Of a DNA stretch of 64,000 nt, positions 47,501 to 60,090 are shown piece by piece. The notes under the pieces were generated by a model. The model worked only from the letters and a program-made list of their open reading frames with translations. It had not been told where the DNA came from and made no database searches. The position numbers and the translations under genes were made by a program. This DNA comes from Dendrolimus kikuchii (taxonomy: Eukaryota > Arthropoda > Insecta > Lepidoptera > Lasiocampidae), in contig CM034394.1 of NCBI GenBank assembly GCA_019925095.2, positions 9,994,272 through 10,058,271 on the forward strand, given 5' to 3'. How positions within the stretch are numbered: position 1 is the stretch's first letter; the number at the start of each line of letters is the position of its first letter.

Positions 47501-50500
47501 CTGGTTTAATATTCAAAACAGTGTAATAAACACTACTGTATAAAAGCTCATTTTATCATACAAGTGAACAATAAACTTGTACGATGGAAGAATTGGTCAT
47601 ATAATACTTTGTCAATATATTATATTAAATACATAAATAAATATGATTACGAATAACATTCTTCGAAGTGTTATTTAACGTCAGTGTCAAGTTCAGCTGA
47701 TTGAGCGATGGAGATGGACGAAGAAACACTAATGGCCGGTTCCTATACCTTACCGACCGTTATTTTGCCTTACAATCGGTTCAATATTTACATTTCTTGA
47801 ATGAAGCTCCTCATAAGGAATGTCAAAATTCGACCGATGCAATGGTAAGGCAATTGAATGAATAGTAAGATATAGGAACCGGCTATAAGTCGTATTTAAG
47901 CATTCTGTGAAACTAGAACAATCTCAAGAATTTACTTCGATATACACATGTACACATATATTTAATATTCGCCGATAAACGTCAAGCTCGACTCCCCATT
48001 TTAGGGAAACGACACTATAAGTAATTAATCTGTCTCAATAAATTATTTATCAATTAAAACCATACTTAAGCTGTATTTTTATATTATCATATCATATATC
48101 GAATCATATCATATATCACTCATTCACATATTCGAACTATGTACAACGCAGCCGAAGATATATCAAATATTCAGCCTGTGTTTTTGATAAACAATAGGGG
48201 GTCTTAAAGTTTATTTAAGTTTCTAAGACCTATTTGGGCAGTTTCTCACTGATTGTTACTAAATACTATATTACAATAATAACAAATGTAATTTATATAT
48301 TATCAGGCAGTCTGTTCGTGATGGGTGCCGGACTGACTGGCGAATGGGAGCCGAGCGCTGCAGGCATCGCCGACCCTGCACTTTCGGCATGCGCTGCAAT
48401 AGTCCTTGTCGTCTTCAATTATCCTTTTAGTAAGTCTTTTAATAACTTTTTGTTTTTCAAAAAACGCACTTGGTTTATATACATGTGAGGGCAATGGTGC
48501 TCAGATTTGAACTGCTGGTGATGTACTTCAATATTGTTAGACTCCGATCGATCGACTCTGAGAGGCTAGAAGTATTTGTGTTGTAGGATTATCAGCGAGG
48601 TAGGTAGGGTGTATCATGGCGCAGCTATAAGTACATACAGGTAGGCCAGAACGGTGTCGTTCAAAAGAAGAAATTAGTCAACATGAAGGAATTCCCGAAT
48701 TACCCCCATGTAGGTCTTGACAATTTCTTTAGTTTTCGAATTACTAATTGTTAGTCATTTTTGGAAAATTTTGACGGCAACAGCTTGAATTTTTTTATAT
48801 TTTTTGTATGATTATTGGGGAGTTCTTTTTGTAACTAACTTATCATGAATTGTACTTTTACATGTAAAATAATCAGAACCCTAAAATCATCATAAGTTAC
48901 TAAAATTGTACTCAAACGGGAAAAAAAAATTTCGAGCGTATCAGACTCGAAATTTCAATCTTAAAATAAAAATTGAAAAGGCAACATCATAGTTTTGGAG
49001 TATTTTTATAAACTGCGCAAGAGTTTAAAGTTTCATAATAAAATACAAATACCCTTAATAGGCCATTTTTTGTTTTAACCGGCCGTCAAACGTACTGAGG
49101 TGAAAATTACCCATGTTAAATTTTGTTCAAAAAATTTTATTTGGGCTATTTTATCATTCCATTATTAATCATAGCAAAAGTAAAATAAAAAATATTTAAA
49201 GCCGTCGCGTTCGAAATTTCCCATTAATCACAAAAAAATTAATAACTCGAAAACTAAAATTTTTTGTAAAACATACATGGGGGTAATTCAGATACTAAAT
49301 TTTTCTTTTGAACGTTACTATTCTGACCACGTTTATGTAGGAACGTTGCATAATTTTATAGTCATGAATCCACGTACAATAAGTAAGGGTAGGTACAGCC
49401 GCCTTTCGCCGCTATTATGATAAAAAAGTCATCGGGGGTTATTCTGGCCTAGATTATCTATAAATCTTTATTGTTCAATAGGTAAAAATTTTACTTAACT
49501 TACACATACATAAACAAAAAGGCAGGAACAATCCAAGGTCTTATTAAGGCATAATTAAGAAATAAAAAATGTCAATAGATTCACATCGTTAAATTTTTCT
49601 CGTGATCGACTCAAAAAGCAGTCGCGATCGACCCCTGGTAATAACACTATGAATACTTTTGATCATCGGTGAAATATAAATGCCACTTTTCAAGTCTTGT
49701 AGTAAATACATTCGATAACTTTAGAAATAAGTTGGTAGACGTAATGTTGTATTAGAAGATAGTAAATTTTATATTTTCAACTTTTGCTTTGGTTTTCGAT
49801 GTTTGGTGTTTTCTCCTACTTTAGAGCCAGACGATTAAAAAAGTAAGTCTTAATCATTTTTCTTCTCCAACAGTCTTGTATCATTTAGTAACTTTTCAGA
49901 GGTACGTTGTTGTCCAGGGCATTGTCATTCTTAGTATTCTTATTCCATGGTGTTGGATAAATATAATAAATTGGTTTGTTTAAAGTTTACCGTACAACAT
50001 TACCGTGCTTAAAACCGTTAAAACGTAGTTTTATTTGTTTAAAGTGTTTGGATATGAACCAATCGTCATATTTTATGTAAGAATTCCTACAGGAAATAGA
50101 CTCGAAACTTTTACGAACACAGCCGCGTGATACACTTTAGTAATTAAATTATAACTTATACTATAAATGCGAAATGTGACTTTGTTTGTTGTGATTTTTT
50201 CACGCTTTAACTTCGCAACAAATCGTCATGTAATTTGGCATACACGTTATCAGGGTTACAGTGACGGATTTAGACTCCATGCCGCCCTAGGCCTCGTCTG
50301 AAATGTTGCCTTTTTAGGGTGCCGCAGACATTTTAGCAGAAAGGGAACCCTTCTATAATCGCCATGTCCAGCTATCCAACTTTTTATACTATACTAAAGG
50401 TCCCGGCAGACGTTGTCCTGCCCTGAAAAAATAAAAATTCAGGACCCCATCCCAGCGCCACCTACCGGTTTCAATTGTGAATCAAAATAATCCGGGGACA

Positions 50501-53500
50501 AACACTCAAACACACACAAAAAATTTCATCAAAATCGGTAATGTCATTCTCAAGTTATGCGCGTACATAGAGTTCTACGATTCAATTTTATATATATACT
50601 AGAGTTTACCCCGCGGCCACGCCGCGGGTAAACCTCTAGTGCATGCTTCTTGTTTAAAGAGCAGCCGTTAATACAGTTATATTCCACAAATTTTATGTTA
50701 GTGCTAATTTACACCCGGAAGTTTAATTTCAATTTATATCGCAAACTGTCCCAATATCCGAGCATGATAAGTATGTATATCCATTTTCGATATTAAAACT
50801 ACATTTAAACAAAATTACAGCAAAACCGATCTAGTATTCCTAGTAGTTTTCTGTGAAAGCTTAACGGAAAGACATATCGAGCTACTATCGCATTTTTGAT
50901 AGACGATGAATTTTATATCTGTAAACTTGAGAAATGATTGGTCTCATCCAAACTTTCATCCTTTATTTCAAACCGTCCTAGCTATATTCATCTATCCCCC
51001 GTCTATGAAAACTACATAAATGACAAAAAGGACAAATCGGACAAAGATGACCAAAATGACGAAAGTGGAAAATCACAAAAAAACCTATCCCACTTTTTGG
51101 GATAACCTGTACATAAATCTATCCCAAAATCTATCCCATTACCCGGGATAAAAGGTATCCCTTGTCCACCCACGGTATTAAAATTACATGTATACCGAAT
51201 TTCAACTAAATCGGTTCAGTAGTTTTTCCGTAAAAGCATAACAAACAGAAAGATAAATATATATTTTTTTCTATTCCGGAAACTATCCCATTTTTCGGGA
51301 TAAAAAGTATCCTATGTTCATTCTCGGCATCGAAAATATATAATTATATATATACCTACTGAGTTTTAGCCAAATCGGACCCGTAGTTTTTCTATGAAAA
51401 AGAAACAGACAGAGTTACTTTCGCATTCATAATATTAAATAGGGATAGATTCATAATCCAACTAATTTAAAACAATTTTTGAATTTGAATTGTCCTTACA
51501 TTTTTTGCCTTTACAATTTTGGCGTATCGAAATTTTTGCTGCCCTTAAAGTATTCCGCTCCAAGCCCTGGCCTCACGGCCCTAAGAGTAAATCCAACACT
51601 GCAGGGATATAAAAAAGGACAAGGGATAAACGAATGCCTAAAAAGCTCGATCGCTTTTTATTGGTGCCATCGTTGCACTTCGCTAACAAATACATCGTCA
51701 TGGCAACGAGAGCAGTGACAACGCAGTTTTAACGTGTCGCTTTCTGCTAGTTCCACCTTCGCGAGATAGCATTACAGGTAGGTATTTTAAGTTAAAAATT
51801 AAGTTTGACATTTCTAAGGAGGGAGGGTGTTGGACTCCCAGCGACCGGTTCTCCACTCTATCTACAAAATTTACATTAACACGTGCGAGACCGCGGGCAA
51901 AAGTTACTATTAAATAAAGGGCATAAACTACAGAACTCATCTACTGTAGCCTCGAATCACCCATGATGATAGCTGCAATAAAGTATATTTGAACCATGAG
52001 ACTTGCTGTTGGTATTAACTGAAGTGGAAACAAAATGCAACCGATAAGCAACCTGCCAATGCGGAGCAAACTTACGCAAATCTTTAGTAACAAGAAGAGT
52101 ACATTGGTTTGCTGGTGTTTACATTTCATAATATTTTATGCGATTGCTTTCTGAGCAATGTGAATCACACGGCTTGACAATAACACATAAAAAAATATCT
52201 AATAAGATAACTTAATAAAGCAATGATGGTCGTAAGTATGATGTAATAAATAATACTTTTAAAATGAAATCATAATATTCGGAACATGTTAAAGAATTGA
52301 ATTCTTTCTGATTCAAGTATGTTTCATAGCTTACCGAAATACCCGTTTTACTTATATCAACCCTTATGAATCGACTGCAATATTCAAGGTTGAGGGGTAG
52401 TTAAAATAAAACTTAAAGGAGTCTGAAGAACATCTGCCACACCTATGTAATGTATTTTATAAAAGTTGTTGTAATAATAACAGAGACACTTTAAAATATC
52501 ATTGCTGAGTTCGTACATCTCTAGTTTTAGGTAAAATTAGATGGTATATCTGCCACTACTACAAGCTCGGTTGGCAGATTTCACACAACGATATCTCGAA
52601 GCGCCGGTTTCCTCACAATGTTCTCCTTTAATTTAAGCACATGGTAAATGTAACGAAGTGTAAGTAAAATCAGAAAAACTATCCTAGCGATACATGCCTT
52701 GAAACTACGTTATTGCAATGAGAAACCGGTGTGTAAGCTACTGAAGTGCCAAGACTTTTATAATATACACAATGTTATTATTTGGTAAACAGTGCGTTCA
52801 GCCGGTCTGGTGCTGCTCCAAACTGTGCCCGAAGGCTTGGGAACCTGTGATCTTCGAGCTGCGGCCCTGAAAGTGCCCGGCGTGCTGGCTATCCACGAGC
52901 TGCACGTGTGGCAACTGCACCGCGACAGGATAGTAGCCACTGCACACGTCGCTTACAGTTCACATAAGGTCTCTAATTGTTTATCGGTCAAATATCAGCA
53001 ACTTTATGAGTTTAGAAATGGATACGCAGTATTTTTTCTAGAGTCGAGATAAAAGACTGGTTATGCATTTTTAGGATTTATGTACTCAAAGTAACCCTTA
53101 TGGTCTCAGTGCGATATTTGTCTGTCTCTATATCACAGCTTACTTCACAATAAAGAATATGTATGTAATTCAAATACGAGTAATTTTTATATGATATTTG
53201 TATTGCTTTGGAATTACATGTCTAACCTTATTTTTTATTTAATTCTTTATTATTTGGAAATTTTAATTAATAAAAGTGTTAAAATTCGCGGGATATTTAA
53301 AATTGCAAAACGCAACGCTATTGGTCAAATGGTTTTACCATTTAATTTTGGATCAGTGGTTTTCAAACTTTTTTGGTATACCGCCCACTTTAGGAAAAAT
53401 GGAATACTCAACGCCCCCCAGATAAACTTCATTATGTTTTTATAGAAATGTGTAGGGAAATAAACAATAAGGGCTTAGGTTGTTTTGTTTAATTAAAAAA

Positions 53501-55626
53501 TTTACAATGTACTACGGAATCTGTAAAAATTATACTAAATTGCGGGACATTCAAATATCGTGACGTCTAGAGCAGAAACTACACATAATGAAGGGAAAAT
53601 ATATTCAAGAATTATTTTATATTTATCCATTTCGTTATTCTTTCCACCGCGCACCGATGTTTATTTAGCACCCTCCAATATTACTTGAAGTTACAATCGC
53701 TTCCGCATATGTCTCAGTGCCCACTGGGGGCGGTACAACCCACTTAGAGAACCTGATTTACATTATTAAATTATTAATATTATTATATATATATTAGAGA
53801 ATATTAGATTTGGTACTTCGGAAGCTTAATTGCATAAATAGTAGTAATTGCTACATTTGTCCTTCCAAGAAAATTGTAAAAAATTATCAGTATTTCGCCC
53901 TGATTAAAAACAAAGATAATTTATTTCTTAAACACGAGTATTTACATATCAGGGTATGCATGATCGTACAAGAGTTGAGGTGCATCTTGTTTAGCCAGTT
54001 AGACATAGAAAAAAATTGATTTACGTATTATATATTTTTTTTATTTTTTGAGAAACCTGCACGTGACTAATGCTAGTACCACTTAAATTATGCTACTTTC
54101 ATTGTGTATCTTATATAATATTTGTAACCAAGTTTTCACCTTTTCATAAGGTATTGAATGATAATATCCGCAGCAAACAAAACACATACATTTTGTATAT
54201 GCCCAAGCTAAGCCAGTTTCGCTTGTGATATGGGTAATACACAACGGACCACACTGGGGCTTATCCCAGACACCCAGACCACAGAAAATAACGGAAACTT
54301 CGTTAACGAAATTTACCATGACAGGAATCAAACCCGGAGCCTCTGCGTTCCAGTGACCTCAGCCGGTTAAGGCTTAACCCGCCCAACTACAGAGACCTTC
54401 ATAACCAAAAAAAAAATCAAATATCGTGCGCATGCAGTGATAGAGCCAGCAACTTATAAACTCGTAGTACCAACTCGTAATCATCACAAAAACCTTTTCG
54501 TGTAATACTTTTAAAGTTATATTGATTACTAATATATGTATGCATAAATGTACTTTATAGAGAAACCTTCCATGTACAACTCTGACTCGCACGCCACTTT
54601 TTTTTATTCGTAAAATCATTTAAAGTATAAATAATAATAAAATGTAATCATTTCTTATGCAGTTCATGCATGTCATTACACCATTCAATTTCGTCACATT
54701 AAAAATTCAATTAACTTATTTTATTCCACATTTACGATTTTATCGCACCAAGTAATCGTATTAAAATTGAATAATTGAACACTGATTAAGAGTCTTAATC
54801 TGGTGATTAAATTTTAAATCGTTTATATACAGGATTACATGGAGAACTCTGGTAAGGTGTGTGACGTATTTCGACGTCATGGAATTGGTCTAGTCACTTT
54901 GCAGCCAGAGTTTAGCTTGGCATCAATGGAAGGTGAGCAGCTGTTAGAATTATATTTAATTTTATTTCCAAGTTCTGACGGATATCATTTTTATACGCCA
55001 ATGTAAAACCGCAACATGTCATTGTTATCACTGTTCTAAGAAGAAGAATTACCATGAAGTTCTACAAGCAAATGCTTAGTTAAAGGTTCTTATAATTATA
55101 AACATATATTCCTTAGTGTAGATTTTTTTGGGGAAGGTGTTTTCGGAAAATTACAAGTGGTTGTAATCATGGAAACCAATGTAACTAAGAAATGCAAAAA
55201 AAATTTCAACGCAATTAGGCATTATTGAGACAGGTCTTAAAAAATGTTAATGATATTTAAAAATGACTCTCAAGTTCATAGATGGTAATGTATACGCTTC
55301 TGAAGTTGTATAAAGTGTGTTCTATTATTCTATAAACAATGTTATGTTCTAATGTTTCTTTTAAATATTACGTAAACAAGTCCACATTAAATTATCTTTT
55401 ATACTGCCCATTTTCTCTTTTGCAACAATCACATAATGGCCTTACAAAGAAATTATGATGTTTAAAATATGTCATGAGATTTTCTCTCATTGTTATAGGT
55501 TCAGACGAGGAGAAAAAGGCGTTAATAGACTCCGAAAACTTAGGGTGTTCATGTCCATGTGCCAAAGAGTGTATGGCGCCTAAATGTTGTAAACCACGAA
55601 AGCAGCCCCATGTAATTCGTATTTAA
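44384..55626 (+). CDS. SLC30A1/ZnT1-like cation diffusion facilitator (7 exons, 359 residues)
   Basis: Exons are 44384-44591 (ATG 44403), 45231-45483, 47200-47310, 48307-48429, 52793-52968, 54833-54932 and 55499-55626 (TAA 55624-55626); phases 0,1,1,1,0,1 agree. Family features in order are TM1-2 (residues about 15-60), NTFGWARIEVLG at 79-90, TM3-4, the TM5 metal pair H178/D182, TM6, LLQTVP at 233-238, HELHVWQ at 260-266, TLQPEF and a Cys-rich tail (C334, C336, C338, C342, C347, C348) like that of vertebrate ZnT1. The family exports zinc across the plasma membrane. Here TM2 reads H47-x3-R51 instead of H-x3-D, and the His-rich loop between TM4 and TM5 is absent. It is also shorter than usual (450-550 residues). 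It may be a divergent paralogue with altered or lost transport. Confidence 0.9.
44867..45182 (-). mobile_element. Intact tRNA-derived SINE (family A) next to a ZnT exon
   Basis: Read on the minus strand it starts with a tRNA-like head (45177-45108) carrying an A-box-like TGGTAGCGTAATGG and a B box GGGTTCGATCC. It continues through a 200-base body and ends in a TTATT-type tail. A perfect 13-bp target duplication, TAAGCGAGCTATA, lies at 44854-44866 and 45183-45195. It is in the intron, and only 35 bases separate the second duplication from the acceptor of the exon at 45231. Confidence 0.8.
47730..47888. mobile_element. Small MITE, copy 2
   Basis: Ends ATGGCCGGTTCCTATACCTTAC and GTAAGATATAGGAACCGGCTAT form a good inverted pair, and the body resembles 24929-25070. 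It is intronic in the zinc-transporter gene. Confidence 0.65.
48650..49329. mobile_element. Fold-back MITE with ~100-bp inverted ends
   Basis: The left end (GTTCAAAAGAAGAAATTAG ... GAATTACCCCCATGTA ... TTTAGTTTTCGA) reappears inverted at the right end (TCGAAAACTAAA ... TACATGGGGGTAATTC ... CTTTTGAACGTTACTATTCTGACC). The core is AT-rich and non-coding. It lies in the large intron 48430-52792. Confidence 0.6.
50390..50597. repeat. Short Mini-me-like repeat
   Basis: GGTCCCGGCAGACGTTGTCCTGC, CAGCGCCACCTACCGG and TTATGCGCGTACATAG match the order of blocks in 35490-35855. It directly abuts the element at 50598. Confidence 0.5.
50598..51452. mobile_element. Helentron-like element with a strong terminal hairpin
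   Basis: It begins with ACTAGAG, then TTTACCCCGCGG, a five-base loop, and the complement CCGCGGGTAAA, then CTCTAGT. It ends TTACTTTCGCATTCATAATATTAAATAGG like 10063-10619. Several GTAGTTTTTC boxes repeat inside. It is intronic and non-coding. Confidence 0.55.
52550..52755 (-). repeat. Degraded SINE family A just upstream of ZnT exon 5
   Basis: CTGCCACTACTACAAGCTCGG, TATCTCGAAGCGCCGG, TTTCCTCACAATGTTCTCCTT and AAGCACATGGTAAATGTAAC parallel the SINE. It is heavily mutated and reaches to about 40 bases before the exon at 52793. Confidence 0.4.
52793..52968 (+). CDS. ZnT1-like exon 5: cytoplasmic metal-sensing domain
   Basis: It encodes residues 226-284 with LLQTVPEGLG and VLAIHELHVWQLHRDRIVA, the hallmark of the C-terminal ferredoxin-like domain of CDF transporters. 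The donor is AAG|GTCTCT, weaker than the others, but the phase agrees with the exon at 54833. Confidence 0.85.
54140..54397 (-). mobile_element. Second type of tRNA-derived SINE
   Basis: The minus strand from 54397 reads GGTCTCTGTAGTTGGGCGGG as a tRNA-like start, then about 60 bases on a B-box-like GGGTTTGATTCC, followed by about 180 bases of body. It differs from family A in both head and body. It lies in the intron between the exons at 52968 and 54833. Confidence 0.55.
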
Positions 55627-58600
55627 GCAAAGTTTGAAAACCATTTGTATTGTACAAACTTTTTATATTATCAGTGGTGTCAGAAGGCATAACAATGAGC
55701 CCAACGAATGTTAAATAGACTTACGCGAGAAATTATTTAGTGAATTACCTTATTTATTCTGTTAAGTAAGAAATACTTACATTTTTCAACACAGTAATAC
55801 GAGTCAATAATGATCTCCATCATTGCATCTATCAGAATCGTTCGATTTTCAAAGCATTTTTCTAGACTGCTATATAATGCCAGCATGCTTTTTGAATTCT
55901 TACTTTGAATGATAAGGTATTGGAATTTAGGTTTCTTTTTACCATACAGGGATTAAAAGTGTTCACTTTATTTAAAAAAAACCGAGAGGTTATAGATATT
56001 ATATATTAGATAATATTCTCTCTCTAAAAAGAGAATTTAAAAAATCATATTAATGTACACTTTATTGGGCTGCGCTAATTAATGGCTGCGCTGCGAGATT
56101 TTGATAGCTTGCTGCTATGTTAAACTATCTTGCCCTAATTTTGACTTTGACTTCTTTTGTTGTTGACGTTTTGATTTCGAAAAAGATTATTTTTTGTAAA
56201 TATTTAGATTATCACTTTATGCATAATAGATGTTATAGACTATACTTAGCTACAATTGCTCACATTGCAATGTTATATCAGACTAACTGCCACACTCAGA
56301 AAACTTAAGAAAGATTAATCAAAGAAAAATTAAAGTATGTCAAAAGATTAATGAACCATAATCCGACTCTGAGTGTCGCAGTAGTCAATAGTTCAGTCTT
56401 AATATTCTGATTTTGAATTAAACATATAAAATAAAAGTAACACAAGTAGAGACCCATTAACATTGTATCGCCGACGCCATGCGCCAGTGGAACCAGCGAA
56501 ATTTCTAATCTTGCTGGCAAATAACAGAGTCAACCAACAAGAGTGAAAGTGTATGAACATAAAAACTTAGAATCAGGCAGGCGTCATCATATTGTTACTC
56601 TAGTACCTTCTGTGGTTGCATTGAATCACAGCAAAATGAACATAATTCGGCCTAATGACGGCTATTGTTAACCTAAAGCCCGTCACAGACGTAGCTGTAA
56701 TATATATTAATATATCGAGATATAAATTATAGTATAGCAAGCTACCACACACGGGAGTTATACTATAATATATATTTTGCCCGCACTCGCAAATAAGTAT
56801 CAATATGCCAAAATATACTGAGATAATTGATTATATTATTTTTGATTTTTTATTATTATTGATAATTAATTAATGTCGACATATTTTTGTGATATCATAG
56901 AAATATATATTATAGCTGCGTGTGCGGTCACTCGAAAATTTATATGGATAATATATCGTAATATGCCGTGCTATGATTCATTTTAATATATATTATAGCT
57001 ACGTCTGTGACGGGCTTTACCGTGATCTATTATTAAAAAGCAATTTTGATATAAACTATTCTTAGTCGAGGAGAAATTTTTGAAATGCACAAAAGTCGAC
57101 CACTATTCGGCTGCTTGTCTACATCGTCTTCTTATTTTTCACAAGTAAGACATTTGCATATTAATAGTATATTTAAAAATGTACTGTTGAATTATTTAGA
57201 ATGTAATTCACCGCGGTCTTGCCATAATACGCCTAAAAGTGTATCCAAATGAAACATATAATACATTAGGTTATAATCAAAAGTGTAAATATTAGCTGAT
57301 ATTATTTTCTGATAAGTTTTAACCGGGAATTCTCGAACAACGCTCAGTCATAAATTGAAATCAAAGATAAATTATTAAAGATAAATTAAGCAATCAAAGG
57401 AGATGGGGACTTTTGGACCAAAGGAATGTAATGCGTTGAAATATGGGTTAAAAAAGCTTTATATTTCTTATTACAAAGTGGAAAATATCAGCCCCAAATT
57501 CCATCTGGAAGACAAGAAATCTTGATAATAAGGTCACAATAAAATACGTTATCGATTAGCAGAATCGATTTATGTGAATTAATTCAGCAATTAATAAAAT
57601 GAAAACACTTACACGATTAATTCATTCATAATAACTAAACCCACTATAATTATATAAAAAAACAACATAATAAAAACAAATCTTACAACCAACTTGTTCA
57701 CAATCTGGGCCCAAGAATGTATGAAAAGCATACCCGTCTTCTTTCATAGTATTGTCTACCATGCTGTAAGTTTGAAGTTTTCGGCTGATCAATTTAGATC
57801 AAACAGATTTGTAAGTCATATTACAACAGGCATTCTAGTACAATTATCTTTAATACTAGAACAAGATTAGAAAAATAATAATGAATATCACACATGACTG
57901 AACCTTATTTCAGAATTCATAAAAAGGAGGATCATAGGGTTCAAGAGTAAGGCTTGGAAACCGGTAAAAAAGGCGAAGCGGTTACAACCTAGATAGGAAT
58001 TTTTCTTTTCAGTTTTGTTCTCACTTTAAGCTCGAAAGTTCGTTAAATAGGTTCTGTTCAATAAACCGGTTTCGAACGAATTCGATCGATTTTTGCCGCA
58101 CACCTTCAAAGCACAGCCATGTGGTACAGTAAGTTTTTAGTCGCACACAAATAGGTGCTAAGAGAGACAGTATGATACATTCTCTTTTCAGGGAATAAAC
58201 CGGTTAATAAAAGTATGTAAATAAACACACTCTAAGGTTTATATTCCGAACCAAATAGTTGACTAAAACCGGGTATAACCGATTTAAACCTCTTAATGTT
58301 AAACCAGTTCCAAGCCATGTTCGTAAGGATTAAATGAAACAATTTGCAGTCTTCAACACTACTTTTTTAATTATTTTGTTTAAATAGACGAAAATGTGAC
58401 TTCTTAATAGTCTAAAGGTATTGTACAAAGCATCTGTGATGTTCCTTTACAGTATTACGTTAGGAAACGCTAATTAAGTTAATTAATAAGTAGTAATTAT
58501 TTTGTATATTAATTATGACAATTAATATTAGATAGTAAATGGTATATGTAAGAAGTTTAGTTGATTTTATCAATTGTATAAACAAATATATTGAATGTTT

Positions 58601-58848
58601 AACAATGTAATGACTTAATTATTATAATGATAGTTTTATCATATCTCTATTTGCTCACGTAAATTCATTAGAAACATAGATAACAATGTAAGAAAAACAA
58701 AACCTTTATGAGTTCTGTTTTAAAATTTATTAAATTCATCATTAGGCCTATACTGTAGGCTTAATTATGAATAGTCACTAGACCTAAGTTTGAGCGATAC
58801 AGAGTGCATGTCACGGAGATGAATATGTTTAGTTGATTATGCTTAGTA
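55627..58848. other. Gene-free stretch after the zinc-transporter gene
   Basis: It holds the 3' untranslated region of the transporter gene (no clean AATAAA found close by), the MITE at 56674-57019 and AT-rich filler. I see no coding exon on either strand. Confidence 0.5.
56674..57019. mobile_element. 346-bp MITE with ~37-bp terminal inverted repeats
   Basis: The left end TAAAGCCCGTCACAGACGTA pairs with the right end TACGTCTGTGACGGGCTTTA nearly perfectly (one mismatch beyond), continuing through GCTGTAATATATATTAA. The inside is rich in ATATATAT and lacks coding sequence. No second copy is in the window. Confidence 0.75.
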
Positions 58849-59028
58849 ATGAGAAAGTTCCGCGTTAGGAACTTCTCCATCCACAGCTTACATGTTCGTG
58901 ACGTAAAAGATAAACTAAAAGAGAGTCGTCTACCATGCCAGCGTGATCGCGTATTACGGAAACCGGCATACAGAAACGGCGAATACAAAATGTATGAAGA
59001 TATCCTCCCTACACCGGGATCCGATTAA
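58849..59028 (+). CDS. Possible 59-residue small protein or terminal exon
   Basis: An ATG at 58849 opens 59 codons to TAA at 59026-59028. It begins MRKFRVRNFSIHSLHVRDVK and contains PCQRDRVLRKPAYRNGEYK and EDILPTPGSD. The product is very basic with one Cys and no membrane segment. Base composition is markedly richer in GC than the flanks. An acceptor-like GATTATGCTTAG ends two bases before the ATG, so this could be the last exon of a + strand gene or a fragment of one. I do not recognise it. Confidence 0.3.
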   Translation: MRKFRVRNFSIHSLHVRDVKDKLKESRLPCQRDRVLRKPAYRNGEYKMYEDILPTPGSD

Positions 59029-60090
59029 AAAGGTAGACCTGAAATTCTGGATTTGAAATGAGAATAATCACAAACGAGACGGCGCGAATTGGAGGAGTAA
59101 AAGTAGGCAAACAGAACCGACACTGAACCGAAAAACTAACACAGAACTTTAATTTCATATGAAATCGGGCATTGTACAGCTCTCTATAACTGAGGTCATA
59201 AAGTTTTTTGCCGGTTGTAGTTAAACAGATCCATTTTAATAGTTTAAAAGTTACAATAGTCAAAATTTCTGTTATTTAATCATTTATTTAAATGTAGCAA
59301 TTATTCTCTTCTTGTAAACATCCTGTAATCACTTATAATATAGTGTTAATTATAACCTAATACAAATCTCATCGTTCATCTTATATAAGAAATTGTTTTA
59401 AACGCTAAGATATAGGTAGGTATCTAGTAATAAAGAAATAATCATAGCATTTCATTGCATATTCAGATACATTATTAAATGACTACGAATTAATTATTAC
59501 ACAAGAGATCATTGAGTACCGAATATAGGACTAAATATAGTACGATTATTAGATCTGTACAAATTTTGTGTTCAAATGGTAGCTACGTAATTTCAGTTCT
59601 CAACCTCAAGAGATCGATTTGCGCTCACACTATTTGCAGAATCCGTTGAAGTTAGTACTATGTTACGGCAATGGTGTGGTCTACAAGGACGACTTTTTAC
59701 TAGCTTTTTGCAGGATAGTGAATTTGTAATTTTTTTCTGGAAAACAAACATAGTTTGATTAGCTTGCCTTCAATCAATCAATCAATATATTTATTTGCAA
59801 GAATGTAGTTTATACAGGTGTTATACAATATACGTAATATCAACTTCACCTCTCTTTGACTGGTAGACAATTAGGTATTTTTACGAAATCGAACTCTCAC
59901 AAGAACAGAAAGAACTCTTTGGCCAATGAACAAGACTGAAAATTGCGTAGGATTTGCGACATTGACAGTTGACACTTGTTTATATAAATAACGTCTTAAA
60001 CTACTCGAGGCTCACTATACTGAATCGAATTACGTCTTCAAGAAGGAATGTTAAAACCAGCAGTCTTTTTTAAGAACTCTTCATACTTAC
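59029..60090. other. No gene recognised
   Basis: The stretch is mostly AT-rich, with a short (CAAT)n run near 59768. 59040-59260 keeps a higher GC content than the flanks but has no open frame with splice context. Confidence 0.4.

Noticed and set aside
58761..58988. Minus-strand 75-codon frame as the missing second half of the TSP1 repeat
   Set aside because: It has only a single useful Cys, no TSP1 end pattern and no suitable acceptor; the opposite-strand 59-codon frame better explains the composition.
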